The position numbers and the translations under genes were made by a program. Below the pieces are notes generated by a model. It was not told where the DNA came from. It did not search any database and saw only the letters and a program-made list of their open reading frames with translations. Positions 37,917 to 46,413 of a stretch of DNA of 64,000 bases are shown one piece after another. Location of the stretch: the NCBI RefSeq assembly GCF_900089455.2, contig NZ_LT907988.1:496001-560000 (forward strand). The letters are read 5' to 3'. Source of the DNA: Orrella dioscoreae (GTDB taxonomy: Bacteria > Pseudomonadota > Gammaproteobacteria > Burkholderiales > Burkholderiaceae_B). Each line of letters opens with the position of its first letter. Within the stretch, counting starts at the first letter, position 1.

Positions 37917-39733
37917 GCCCGCCGGGCCGTCCCAAGGGCGAATACCGGAGTGCGAAGCGCGAAGGTAGTCCAGTGAGCACGCCCGTTCACGCGCGCACCG
38001 CTGCGTTGCCCGCCCAGGCGGCGGCCGGCGCGTCAATGCCCGCGCGCCGCCACTGGGCGCGAGACCTGTGGCGCTTGCTGGCGCCCCTGTACCGCCAGCG
38101 CGCCGGGGCCTTGGCCGCGGCTTTCGCGCTGGCCGGCGTGACACTGGCCGCGGGCGTGGGGCTGCTGGGGGTCTCGGGCTGGTTCCTGACGGGCGCGGCA
38201 CTGACGACCGCGGGCATGGCGTTCAACCTGTTCGCGCCTTCGGCATTGGTGCGCGGCCTGTCCTTCCTGCGGATCGCCGCGCGCTACGGCGAACGCGTGA
38301 CCGGCCATGGCGCCACGCTGCGCCTGCTGGCGGACCTGCGCACGGTGGTGTTCGGCAAGCTGTTGCCGCTGGACCTGGCGCAACTGTCGCGCTATCGCGA
38401 TGGCGACCTGGTGGCGCGCCTGACAGGCGACGTCGATGCGCTGGATTCGGTGTTCCTGCTGGTGCTGGTGCCCATCGCCTGCGCCTTGCTGGGCGGCGCG
38501 GCGCTGGGCGTGGTGTTGGGCCTCTGGCTGCCCGCCGCCGCTTGGACGCTGGCGGTGTCGGTGGGCGCCAGCGCCCTGCTGGTGCCGTGGTGGCTGGCGC
38601 AGGCCAGCCGTGCGCCGGGCGCGGCTGCGCAGCAGGCGGCGGCCGAGCTGCGCAGCCAGGCCCTGCAGGCCGTGGAAGGCCACGCCGATTTGCTGGCCCT
38701 GGATGCGGAGGGCGCTGCGCGCCGCGAGTTTGCGCAGGCCTGTACCGCCTTGTCGCGGGCGCGCCAGCGCCAGGCCAACCTGGGCACCGCGGGCCAGGCG
38801 GCCTTGCAGGCCGTGGCGGGCGCCTGTGTGCTGGCGGTGCTGGTCTGGGGCCTGCCTGCCCTGCGTAATGGCACGCTGCCCGGTCCCGTGCTGGTGGGGC
38901 TGCTGCTGGCGGTGCTGGGATTCTTCGAGGTGGTGGGGCCGTTGATGCGTGGCGCGTCGCGGCTGGGCGGCGCGGCGTCGGCGGGCGCGCGGGTGGCTGA
39001 GCTGGCTGCCCTGTCGCCCGCGGTGCGCGATCCCGGCACGCCTGCGCCGCCGCCGGCCGACGTGACCTTGCGCGTGGAGGCGGTGGATTATGCCTATGCG
39101 CCGGGCGGGCGCGCCGTGCTGCGCGACGTGTCGCTGAGCGTGGCGCCGGGCGAGCGCATCGCGCTGGTCGGCGAAAGCGGGGCGGGCAAGTCGACGCTGC
39201 TGAGCCTGCTGCTGCGCCTGGCCGATCCGACCGCCGGCCGGGTCACGCTGGGCGGCGTGGACCTGCGCGCCCTGCGCCAGCAAGACCTCCATGCGCGCGT
39301 GACGCTGCTGTCGCAGGACGCGCCGGTGTTCCTGGGCACGGTGCGCACCAATCTGCTGATCGGCGCGCCCGAGGCGGGCGAGGCCGCCTTGTGGGAGGCG
39401 CTGGATGCGGCGGGGCTGGGCGCGTTCGTGCGCGGCCTGCCGGAAGGGCTGGACACCTGGACGGGCGAAACGGGACGTACCTTGTCGGCCGGCCAGGCGC
39501 GGCGCCTGTGCCTGGCGCGGGCGTTGCTGAGCCCGGCCCGGGTCCTGGTGCTGGACGAGCCCACCCAGGGCCTGGATGCCGAGACCGAGAGGGCGTTTCT
39601 TGCGGATCTGCCACGCGCGGCGCGGGGCAGGTCGGTGGTGCTGTCCACGCACGCCAGCCTGCCGCCGGGCGTCATGCACCGCGTGCTGCGCGTTGAAAGC
39701 GGGCGCTTGCTTCCGGTGGCCGGCCCGGTGTGA
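37913..39733 (+). CDS. cydC: Heterodimeric ABC exporter CydC
   Basis: A 606-residue partner of CydD, with a membrane domain at about residues 60-340. Walker A is GESGAGKS (~419-426), followed by VTLLSQDAPVFLGTVRTNL, LSAGQARRLCLARALL (a variant signature with SAGQ in place of SGGQ) and VLVLDEPTQGLD. The variant signature suggests one weak ATP site, common in heterodimers. The N-terminal ~45 residues are an uncertain extension. Four-base overlap with cydD. Confidence 0.92.
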   Translation: MSPPGRPKGEYRSAKREGSPVSTPVHARTAALPAQAAAGASMPARRHWARDLWRLLAPLYRQRAGALAAAFALAGVTLAAGVGLLGVSGWFLTGAALTTAGMAFNLFAPSALVRGLSFLRIAARYGERVTGHGATLRLLADLRTVVFGKLLPLDLAQLSRYRDGDLVARLTGDVDALDSVFLLVLVPIACALLGGAALGVVLGLWLPAAAWTLAVSVGASALLVPWWLAQASRAPGAAAQQAAAELRSQALQAVEGHADLLALDAEGAARREFAQACTALSRARQRQANLGTAGQAALQAVAGACVLAVLVWGLPALRNGTLPGPVLVGLLLAVLGFFEVVGPLMRGASRLGGAASAGARVAELAALSPAVRDPGTPAPPPADVTLRVEAVDYAYAPGGRAVLRDVSLSVAPGERIALVGESGAGKSTLLSLLLRLADPTAGRVTLGGVDLRALRQQDLHARVTLLSQDAPVFLGTVRTNLLIGAPEAGEAALWEALDAAGLGAFVRGLPEGLDTWTGETGRTLSAGQARRLCLARALLSPARVLVLDEPTQGLDAETERAFLADLPRAARGRSVVLSTHASLPPGVMHRVLRVESGRLLPVAGPV

Positions 39734-39835
39734 GGGCGTCTGTCCGCAACGCGGACTTCGCTGGCTTCGCCGCCGGGCGGGCGGTTATAGTGGCGTCCCC
39801 GGGCCGCTGCCCCTCTTCACCCTGGACGCCCTTCC

Positions 39836-40402
39836 ATGCAGAACGATCTCCACGATCTGGTCCGGCGCGCCATCCGCAGCGTGCCTGATTGGCCGAAGCC
39901 CGGCGTCACCTTCCGCGACATCACCCCGGTCCTGCAGGACCCGCGCGCCTTCCGCGTGCTGATCGATCTCTTCGTCTATCGCTACATGCGCCAGCGCCTG
40001 GATCTGGTGGCGGGCATCGACGCGCGCGGTTTCATCGTGGGCAGCGTGCTGGCCTATGAGCTGAACCTGGGCTTCGTGCCCGTGCGCAAGCAGGGCAAGC
40101 TGCCGTCCCGCACGGTGTCCGAGTCGTATGTGCTGGAGTACGGCAATGCGACGGTGGAAATGCACGCTGACGCCGTGCGTACCGGCCAGCGCGTCCTGCT
40201 GGTGGACGACCTGATCGCCACCGGCGGCACGATGCTGGCGGGCATCAAGCTGCTGCAGCGCCTGGGCGCCAATGTGGTCGAGGCGGCCGCGGTCATCGAC
40301 CTGCCCGAACTGGGCGGCTCGCGCGCCATTGCCGCGACGGGCACGCCGCTCTACACCGTCTGCCAGTTCGGCGGCGAGACCGAGGACGCCCCGGCGGCCT
40401 GA
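39836..40402 (+). CDS. apt: Adenine phosphoribosyltransferase
   Basis: A 188-residue type I PRTase converting adenine and PRPP to AMP. The PRPP loop is [14 protein letters not shown] (~121-134); [10 protein letters not shown] and [18 protein letters not shown] are typical of Apt. A TATAGT (39786-39791) about 45 nt upstream is a possible -10 box of its own promoter. Confidence 0.94.
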   Translation: MQNDLHDLVRRAIRSVPDWPKPGVTFRDITPVLQDPRAFRVLIDLFVYRYMRQRLDLVAGIDARGFIVGSVLAYELNLGFVPVRKQGKLPSRTVSESYVLEYGNATVEMHADAVRTGQRVLLVDDLIATGGTMLAGIKLLQRLGANVVEAAAVIDLPELGGSRAIAATGTPLYTVCQFGGETEDAPAA

Positions 40403-40410
40403 GCCCCGGC

Positions 40411-41130
40411 TCAGCCCAGGTCGGCAGGCACGTCCACGTCGCGCACCACGCCCGGCCCGCCCGCCACCCACGTGATGTCCGCCTGCTGGCGCAGCCAGGG
40501 CCCCGCGCCTTGCGCGTCGTCCAGCGCCAGCAAGGCGTTGCGGCAGTCCGCTGAAAACCCCACGGGATGACCGGGCACGCCCTCGTGGCGCGGGCGTGCG
40601 ATGCGCGCGCCGGCTGCCAGGGCCTGCACCACGGCGCCGATATCGCCGGCAGCCAGGAAAGGCATGTCGGCCAGCGCCACGACCCAGCCGCTTGCTGCTG
40701 GCGTGGCGGCGATGCCGTGTTTCAGGGTGGCGCCCATGCCGCGTGCGGCGTCGGGGCAGGGAACAGCCTGCCAGGCCAGGCCTGCCAGCGCGTTGGCGAT
40801 TTCCGCCTGGCGCGCGCCGCACACCACGACCACGGCATCGACCCAGGGCAGGAGCGCCTCGCAGGCCGCGCGCACGACGGCGCGCCCATCCGGCAGCGGC
40901 TGCACCAGCTTGTAGCGTTTGCCGCTGGGGTCGAAACGCTGGCCCGCGCCCCCCGCCAGCACGAGGCCGACGCGCCCCGCGACGGCCAGGGGCGCTGTGG
41001 TAATCTGGCCCGCACCCTGCGGGGTGAGCACGCTCGCGGCCCCTGATGGCCAGGCCGGTCGCAAGACCGCTTGCACGTCCCCCGGCCGCGCGCCACCTTC
41101 CTTCATTCCTTTGCTGTTGTCCATGTTCAC
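40411..41130 (-). CDS. MobA/MocA-like nucleotidyltransferase
   Basis: Up to 239 residues. The NTP-binding loop is GLVLAGGAGQRFDPSGKRYKLVQP, followed by ALADMPFL with the metal-binding Asp and GHPVGFS. This is the pattern of MobA-type or molybdopterin cytidylyl/guanylyltransferases (MocA). Molybdenum hydroxylases such as the one at 51676-56026 need the cytosine form, so MocA is attractive but not proven. The longest reading overlaps the divergent ilvA start by 8 bp. A GTG at 41031, or another internal start nearer the motif, is more likely. Confidence 0.75.
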   Translation of the reverse strand: MNMDNSKGMKEGGARPGDVQAVLRPAWPSGAASVLTPQGAGQITTAPLAVAGRVGLVLAGGAGQRFDPSGKRYKLVQPLPDGRAVVRAACEALLPWVDAVVVVCGARQAEIANALAGLAWQAVPCPDAARGMGATLKHGIAATPAASGWVVALADMPFLAAGDIGAVVQALAAGARIARPRHEGVPGHPVGFSADCRNALLALDDAQGAGPWLRQQADITWVAGGPGVVRDVDVPADLG

Positions 41131-42631
41131 CGACTATCTGAAACGCATCCTGACGTCGAAAGTCTACGACGTCGCCGTCGAAACGCCCCTGGAACACGCC
41201 CCTTTGCTGTCCGAGCGAATTTCGAACGCGGTGATGCTGAAGCGGGAGGACACGCAGCCGGTGTTCAGTTTCAAGCTGCGCGGCGCCTACAACAAGATGG
41301 CGCACCTGCCGCCGGCGGCGCTGGCGCGCGGCGTGATCGCGGCTTCGGCGGGCAACCATGCCCAGGGCGTGGCCATGTCGGCCAGCCGCCTGGGCTGTCG
41401 CGCCGTGATCGTCATGCCGGTCACCACGCCGCAGGTCAAGATCGATGCCGTGCGCGGCTGGGGCGGCGAGGTCGTGCTGGCCGGCGACAGCTTTTCCGAT
41501 GCCTATGCGCACGCGCTGGAACTGGAGAAGAAAGAAAAGCTCACCTTCGTGCATCCCTTCGACGACCCTGACGTGATCGCGGGGCAGGGCACCGTGGGCA
41601 TGGAAATCCTGCGCCAGCACGCCGATCCCATCGACGCCATTTTCGTGGCCATCGGCGGCGGCGGCCTGATTTCCGGCGTGGGCGCGTATGTGAAGGCGCT
41701 GCGCCCCGACATCAAGATCATCGGCGTGCAGACGGTCGACTCCGACGCCATGGTGCGCAGCGTGCGCGCCGGCCGCCGCGTGACGCTGTCCGACGTGGGC
41801 CTGTTCTCGGACGGCACGGCCGTCAAGCAGGTGGGCGCCGAGACCTTCCGCCTGGTGCGCCAGGTCGTGGACGATTTCGTGGTGGTCGACACCGACGCCA
41901 TCTGCGCGGCCATCAAGGACGTCTTCCAGGAAACGCGCAGCGTGCTGGAGCCTGCGGGCGCCCTGGCGCTTGCCGGCGCCAAGCAGTACGCGGCCCAGAA
42001 CAAGTGGAAGAACAAGTCGCTGGTGGCCATCACCTGCGGCGCCAACATGAATTTCGACCGCCTGCGCTTCGTCGCCGAGCGCGCCGAGGTGGGCGAGGCG
42101 CGCGAAGCCATCTTCGCCGTGACCATGCCCGAGGAACGCGGCAGCTTCCGCCGCTTCTGCAAGCTGGTGGGCGAGCGCAACGTCACCGAGTTCAACTACC
42201 GTATTTCGGATGCCGACAAGGCGCACGTCTTCGTGGGCGTGCAGGTGGCCTCGCCTGCCGAGCCCACGCGCATGGCGGCGAACTTCCGCAAGCATGGCTT
42301 CGACACGCTGGACCTGACCCACGACGAAATGGCCAAGACCCACCTGCGCCACATGGTGGGCGGACGCTCGGGCCTGGCCAGCGATGAACTGCTGTACCGC
42401 TTCGAGTTCCCCGAGCGTCCGGGCGCGCTGATGCGCTTCCTGGAGGCCATGCCGCAAGAGTGGAACATCAGCCTGTTCCATTACCGCAACCAGGGCGCCG
42501 ACTATGGCCGCATCCTGGTCGGCATCCAGGTGCCGCCCTCGGACAAGAAGCGCTACAAGGGCTTCCTGGAAGAGCTGGGTTATCCGTACTGGAACGAAAC
42601 CGAGAACCCGGCGTATCGCCTGTTCCTCTAG
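41123..42631 (+). CDS. ilvA: Biosynthetic threonine ammonia-lyase
   Basis: A 502-residue PLP enzyme producing 2-oxobutanoate for isoleucine. The PLP lysine is Lys51 in FSFKLRGAYNKM. The catalytic domain has ASAGNHAQGVAMSA and the phosphate cradle AIGGGGLISGVGAY. The C-terminal ~170 residues form two ACT-like regulatory domains (starting REAIFAVTMPEERGSF), the isoleucine/valine-sensing biosynthetic form. Confidence 0.95.
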   Translation: MFTDYLKRILTSKVYDVAVETPLEHAPLLSERISNAVMLKREDTQPVFSFKLRGAYNKMAHLPPAALARGVIAASAGNHAQGVAMSASRLGCRAVIVMPVTTPQVKIDAVRGWGGEVVLAGDSFSDAYAHALELEKKEKLTFVHPFDDPDVIAGQGTVGMEILRQHADPIDAIFVAIGGGGLISGVGAYVKALRPDIKIIGVQTVDSDAMVRSVRAGRRVTLSDVGLFSDGTAVKQVGAETFRLVRQVVDDFVVVDTDAICAAIKDVFQETRSVLEPAGALALAGAKQYAAQNKWKNKSLVAITCGANMNFDRLRFVAERAEVGEAREAIFAVTMPEERGSFRRFCKLVGERNVTEFNYRISDADKAHVFVGVQVASPAEPTRMAANFRKHGFDTLDLTHDEMAKTHLRHMVGGRSGLASDELLYRFEFPERPGALMRFLEAMPQEWNISLFHYRNQGADYGRILVGIQVPPSDKKRYKGFLEELGYPYWNETENPAYRLFL

Positions 42632-42652
42632 GGTCTTTTCCTGGCGGATGCG

Positions 42653-43549
42653 TCAGCGGTTTTCGCGCAGCCAGGTTTCCACATCGGTCACCGGAATGTC
42701 GTGCCGGGCATTGAAGGATTGGTCTTTCGGCCAGGCGACGCCGTCCGGACGGGCGAACGCCAGCCGGTACTTGCGCAGGGTGTCGTCCGGGTGCGCCGCT
42801 GCGTCGGCCCGCAATTGCGGCAGGCGCCAGCAGTGCCGTCGCACGGGCTTGCCCAGCACGCTTTCGACGGTGTCGGCCAGTTCACGGTACGAGAACGTGT
42901 CGCCGGCGACGAAGACCACCTGGTCGTCGAAGTCGGGACGCGACGTGGCGATGCGGGCGGTCAGGTGCCCGATGTCCTGCGGCGTGGTCGCCGTGAGCCG
43001 GTAGTCCCAATCTCCCAGTGCGTGCACGGTGTTCCCGGCAAGATCCACCAGCCCGAATGCTGGCAGGAAGACGAAGCTGGTGAAGATGCCTGTCGAAATG
43101 ATCGTCCAGCGGACCTGATCCTGTCCGCGCAGCATGTCCCGGACATCGAGCTGCTCGTCCCAGACGTCCTGGCCGCTGCCGCGTCCGATGCGGTCGTAGT
43201 CCACGCCGAACTGCCACGGGATGTAATGGGCGATGCCGGCCTTCAGCACGGCATCGGTGATCTTGCGTTGGGTGCCGGGCCCGCCGACGAACCCCGTGCA
43301 GCAGATGACCTGGTCGAATCGCGAGAAGACGTGCGCCAGCGCCGTCACGGTGGCCGTGGCCAGGTCTGCTTCGACGGCCTCGGCGCCTGTTTCACGCGGA
43401 TCGGTCCTGCTGCCAGGCCGCAGCAGCACGCTGATGGGGCCTGCCTGGCCCTGGTTGCGCAGCAGCGCGAGTTCGCGCAGGACGCAGGCGCCCAGTTCGC
43501 CCGCGCCAAGCACGAGCGTCGATGGCTTCGATGAAAGTATGGCTGACAT
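42653..43549 (-). CDS. NmrA-like/atypical SDR NAD(P)-binding reductase
   Basis: A 298-residue Rossmann protein with LVLGAGELGACVLRELA at the N-terminus and a C-terminal NmrA-type substrate part. IICCTGFVGG-like, IPWQFGVDYDRIG and TTPQDIGHLTARI resemble isoflavone-reductase and aromatic-alcohol-reductase relatives. AGGAG precedes the ATG at 43549. It is divergent from an HxlR regulator, the usual arrangement for stress- or aldehyde-induced reductases. The substrate is unknown. Confidence 0.8.
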   Translation of the reverse strand: MSAILSSKPSTLVLGAGELGACVLRELALLRNQGQAGPISVLLRPGSRTDPRETGAEAVEADLATATVTALAHVFSRFDQVICCTGFVGGPGTQRKITDAVLKAGIAHYIPWQFGVDYDRIGRGSGQDVWDEQLDVRDMLRGQDQVRWTIISTGIFTSFVFLPAFGLVDLAGNTVHALGDWDYRLTATTPQDIGHLTARIATSRPDFDDQVVFVAGDTFSYRELADTVESVLGKPVRRHCWRLPQLRADAAAHPDDTLRKYRLAFARPDGVAWPKDQSFNARHDIPVTDVETWLRENR

Positions 43550-43566
43550 GCTCGACTCCTGTGGAG

Positions 43567-43595
43567 TCGGGAATAATAGTGACGCGATTCCCCGA
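43567..43595. promoter_or_regulatory. Inverted repeat, probable HxlR operator
   Basis: TCGGGAAT (43567-43574) and ATTCCCCGA (43587-43595) form an inverted repeat with a 12-13 nt centre, in the 64-bp gap between the divergent reductase and hxlR-type genes. Confidence 0.45.
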
Positions 43596-43613
43596 AGAGA
43601 AGAAGGCACACCC

Positions 43614-44033
43614 GTGATACCGCAAGCCACCCCCGAGTTCGATGCCCTCATGAGGCAGTCGCAGCAAGCCTGCGATGCCCTGAGCGACGATGACGATGGC
43701 CTCAAGCGGGAGATCCTGTCGCATGCCGGCAATCGCTGGTCGCTGGGGGTGGTGCATGCCTTGGGCGTGGGGGGCACGCTGCGTCACGCGGAAATCGCGC
43801 GCAGGCTCGAGGGTGTCACGCAGCGCATGCTGACCCGCACCCTGCGCCAGCTCGAGCGCGACGGCCTGATATCCAGGCACGATTTTCGGGAGGTGCCGCC
43901 GCGTGTGGAATATCGCCTCACCGAGCTGGGGCGGGGGCTGTTGACCGGCATGCTTCCGCTTTGGCAGTGGGTCATCGCGCACGCAGAGGGCTTGCGCAGC
44001 GCACGCCGGCGCTACGACGCGGAGCAAGGCTGA
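43614..44033 (+). CDS. HxlR-family transcriptional regulator
   Basis: A 139-residue winged-helix protein: GNRWSLGVVHALGVGGTLRH, the recognition region EGVTQRMLTRTLRQLERDGLI and wing RVEYRLTELG. The start is taken as GTG at 43614 with AGAAGG upstream. There is no Cys in the usual redox position (the N-terminal C39 lies in QACDAL), so ligand sensing is open. It probably controls the divergent reductase and itself. Confidence 0.82.
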   Translation: MIPQATPEFDALMRQSQQACDALSDDDDGLKREILSHAGNRWSLGVVHALGVGGTLRHAEIARRLEGVTQRMLTRTLRQLERDGLISRHDFREVPPRVEYRLTELGRGLLTGMLPLWQWVIAHAEGLRSARRRYDAEQG

Positions 44034-44054
44034 GCGGGTCGGTAAGGCCGATGC

Positions 44055-45059
44055 TCAACCGGCGCCGCGCAACTGCGCCAGCGCGGCCTGCGCCGCCTGC
44101 TCGCCCAAGGTCTCGCTGACACCGCCGGCCTGCGTGCCGCCCTCGCGCGCGGGCGTGCTGCTTTCGCCTTCCAGCGCGCGGATGTGCAGGTTCAGCATGG
44201 CCAGGAAGGCCGTGGTGGCGGGAGACAGCGGGCGGCGCGGGTGCGTCACGCACACGACCTGGCGCGACAGCCGCGGCGACACGACGTTGTGGCAGCGCAG
44301 GTGGCCGCGCTCCAGCCGGCGGCGCACGGCCACGCGCGGCAGCAGCGTGGCGAACTGCGTGCGCTCCACCAGTTTCACGATGCTGACGATGGAGTCCGTC
44401 TCGCAGGTGGGCGCCAGGTCCACGTCCTCGGCCTGCGCGAAACTTTCCAGAATGCCACGCAGGCCGTGATGGCGCGTGGGCAATGCGAGCTCCAGCGTGG
44501 GCACCATGCGGAATGGCACGTTGGCGGGCAGCGCCTGGTGGTGGTTGACGCTGGTCAGCAGCACCAGGTCCTCGTCGGCGATGTGCTCCACGTTCAGGGC
44601 CAGGGGGCGGCGCGGCTTGTTGATGATGGCCGCCTCGATCTGGCCGCCCGCCACCCAGTCGGCCAGCATGGTGCTGTAGCCGTCGGTCAGCGTCACGTTG
44701 ACCTTGGGATGGCGCATCGAGAACTCGATCAGCATGTCCGACAGCACGCCCTGCGCGATGGACGCGATCATGCCGACATTGACGTGGCCGCCCAGCTCGC
44801 CGTCGGTGCGCATGACCTGTTCGCGCGCGTGGGCGAAGTCGCGCAGCACGGGCAGGAAGAGGCGGTACATCTGCCTGCCCGCCGCCGTGGGTTGCATGCC
44901 CTGGGTGCTGCGGTCGAACAGGCGCTGGCCGACCTCCTCTTCGAGCTTGGCGATCTGCATGCTGAGCGCGGGCTGCACGATGTTCAGGCGCTTGGCCGCG
45001 CGCGTGACCGTGCCTTCCTCGAAAAGACAGACGAAATACTGGATCTGGCGGAATTCCAT
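44055..45059 (-). CDS. LysR-family transcriptional regulator
   Basis: A 334-residue regulator with an N-terminal helix-turn-helix (residues 1-60, TRAAKRLNIVQPALSMQIAKLE) and a periplasmic-binding-like effector domain of two lobes. The C-terminal ~35 residues are an Ala/Gln/Glu-rich tail. It is divergent from a Bug gene. ATCATT-type palindromes in the shared promoter recur before the enolase-superfamily gene at 47906, so it likely controls both units. The inducer is probably an acid of the adjacent pathway. Confidence 0.88.
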   Translation of the reverse strand: MEFRQIQYFVCLFEEGTVTRAAKRLNIVQPALSMQIAKLEEEVGQRLFDRSTQGMQPTAAGRQMYRLFLPVLRDFAHAREQVMRTDGELGGHVNVGMIASIAQGVLSDMLIEFSMRHPKVNVTLTDGYSTMLADWVAGGQIEAAIINKPRRPLALNVEHIADEDLVLLTSVNHHQALPANVPFRMVPTLELALPTRHHGLRGILESFAQAEDVDLAPTCETDSIVSIVKLVERTQFATLLPRVAVRRRLERGHLRCHNVVSPRLSRQVVCVTHPRRPLSPATTAFLAMLNLHIRALEGESSTPAREGGTQAGGVSETLGEQAAQAALAQLRGAG

Positions 45060-45102
45060 GCCGGGGCTCCGGAGGGCAGGAGGAGATGCCGGGATTTATA
45101 TC

Positions 45103-45165
45103 ATCATTAGTGATGGGTTCGATCATTAATGATTAATTGACTTGATGTATGTGCCCTCACACACT
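45103..45165. promoter_or_regulatory. LysR-type operator and promoter upstream of the Bug gene
   Basis: ATCATTAGTGAT (45103-45114) and the perfect palindrome ATCATTAATGAT (45122-45133) are 19 bp apart. They are followed by TTGACT (45137-45142) and, 17 bp on, CACACT (45160-45165) as a weak -10. This is the layout of a LysR recognition/activation site pair beside an activated promoter. Confidence 0.6.
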
Positions 45166-45185
45166 GTGCCGCAGCACGGTGCCTG

Positions 45186-45345
45186 GTGTGCTGTCCCACA
45201 GATACGCCGACACGAAACGCGCCGGTTGAACCCATGGCGTCGTTGCGAATCCTCGCGATACCTACGGGTATCGCTGCGGTTCGCGCCTAGCCCTGGCCCC
45301 AACCGGCACGTTTCGTCATGCCGACGTATCTGTGGGACAGCACAC
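45186..45345. repeat. 160-bp imperfect inverted repeat (possible MITE-like or cruciform element)
   Basis: The outer 21 bp match exactly: 45186-45206 is GTGTGCTGTCCCACAGATACG and 45325-45345 is its reverse complement. The next ~22 bp match with small gaps (ACGAAACG(C/T)GCCGGTTG). The centre has GCGATACC (45255-45262) pairing with GGTATCGC (45267-45274) around TACG. Together this forms one long hairpin lying between the LysR operators and the Bug ribosome site. No flanking direct repeat was seen. Confidence 0.75.
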
Positions 45346-45383
45346 TGGCGCCCGATGCCATGCCTATAAAAACGGAGACAAGC

Positions 45384-46373
45384 ATGAATGCAGCCAAGAC
45401 GCTCACCCGCCTCTTGCTGGCCGCCGCCCTGGGCGCCGCCAGCCTGGGGGCGCACGCCGTAACGGACGCCGCCGCGTCCTATCCCGACAAGCTCGTGAAG
45501 ATCATCGTGCCCTACACCCCCGGGGGCTTCAACGACACGCTGGGCCGCATCTTCGCCCGCAAACTGCAGGAGGCCTGGGGCCAGCCCGTGGTGGTCGAGA
45601 ACAAGGCCGGGGCCGGCACCATCGTCGGCACGGAGATGGCGGCGCGCGCCGCGCCCGACGGCTATACCCTGCTGATCCAGGGCTTCCCGTTCATCGTCAA
45701 TTCCTTCCTGTACGACAAGCTGCCCTACGACACCCGCAAGGATCTGGTGCCGGTGGTGGGCGGCGCGCAGGCCCGCAACCTGCTGGTGGTGCGCCAGGCG
45801 TCGCCGATCACGTCGTTGCAGGACCTGGTGGCGCGCGCCAAGGCGGCGCCCGGCAAGCTGAACTACGCCTCGTCCGGCAACGGCACGTCCAACCACGTGA
45901 CCATGGAGTACTTCAAGGTCGCCACGGGCACCGACCTCACACAGATTCCGTACAAGGGCAGCGCGCCCATGGTCACGGACCTGCTGGGTGGCCAGGTGGA
46001 TGTGATGTTCGACAACGTGCCCCACGTGCTGCCGCACGTGAAGGCCGGCAAGATGCGCGCGCTGGCCATCACCAGCCCCAAGCGCTCGCCGCTGGCGCCC
46101 GATGTGCCGACCGTGGCCGAGCAGGGCTATGCGGACTTCGAGGTGTCGGTGCCTTATGGCCTCTTCGCGCCGGCCGGCACGCCGCCCGCGATCATCGCCA
46201 AGATCAACGCCGAGCTGAACAAGGCCATGCAGTCCGAGGATGTGCGCAAGATCTACGCCGACCAGGGCGTGGAGCCGCTGGGCGGGTCGCCGGAAGACTT
46301 CAAGGTGTTCGTGGAAGGCGAAATGGCCAAGTGGTCGAAGGTGATCAGGCAGGCCAACATTCGCGCGCAGTAA
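45384..46373 (+). CDS. Bug-type TTT-family periplasmic binding protein
   Basis: A 329-residue carboxylate receptor. The ATG at 45384 has GGAG 7 nt upstream; the signal peptide (LLLAAALGAASLGAHA) is cleaved before the mature YPDKLVKIIVPYTPGGFND. Conserved blocks are VVENKAGAGTIVG, PDGYTLLIQ and IPYKGSAPMVTDLLGGQVD. It is closely related in motif detail to the second Bug at 49194 (both PGGFNDTLGR). It is the sole gene of its rightward unit and divergent from LysR. Confidence 0.9.
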   Translation: MNAAKTLTRLLLAAALGAASLGAHAVTDAAASYPDKLVKIIVPYTPGGFNDTLGRIFARKLQEAWGQPVVVENKAGAGTIVGTEMAARAAPDGYTLLIQGFPFIVNSFLYDKLPYDTRKDLVPVVGGAQARNLLVVRQASPITSLQDLVARAKAAPGKLNYASSGNGTSNHVTMEYFKVATGTDLTQIPYKGSAPMVTDLLGGQVDVMFDNVPHVLPHVKAGKMRALAITSPKRSPLAPDVPTVAEQGYADFEVSVPYGLFAPAGTPPAIIAKINAELNKAMQSEDVRKIYADQGVEPLGGSPEDFKVFVEGEMAKWSKVIRQANIRAQ

Positions 46374-46387
46374 GGCGCGCGGTCAGG

Positions 46388-46413
46388 GCGTCCGGGGCGT
46401 GCCCCCCGGGCGC
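46388..46413. terminator. GC-rich hairpin between convergent genes
   Basis: GCGTCCGGGG (46388-46397) and CCCCGGGCGC (46404-46413) form a 10-bp stem with one G-T pair, filling the 40-bp gap between the Bug and dadA stops. There is no T-run on either side. Confidence 0.4.

Noticed and set aside
39785-42481. 898-residue minus-strand frame across apt and ilvA
   Set aside because: Overlaps two confirmed genes; no recognisable protein features apart from the separate MobA-like frame.
45126-46037. 303-residue minus-strand frame reading through the inverted repeat and the Bug gene
   Set aside because: Created by the palindrome and the antisense of a Bug gene; no ribosome site or motif.
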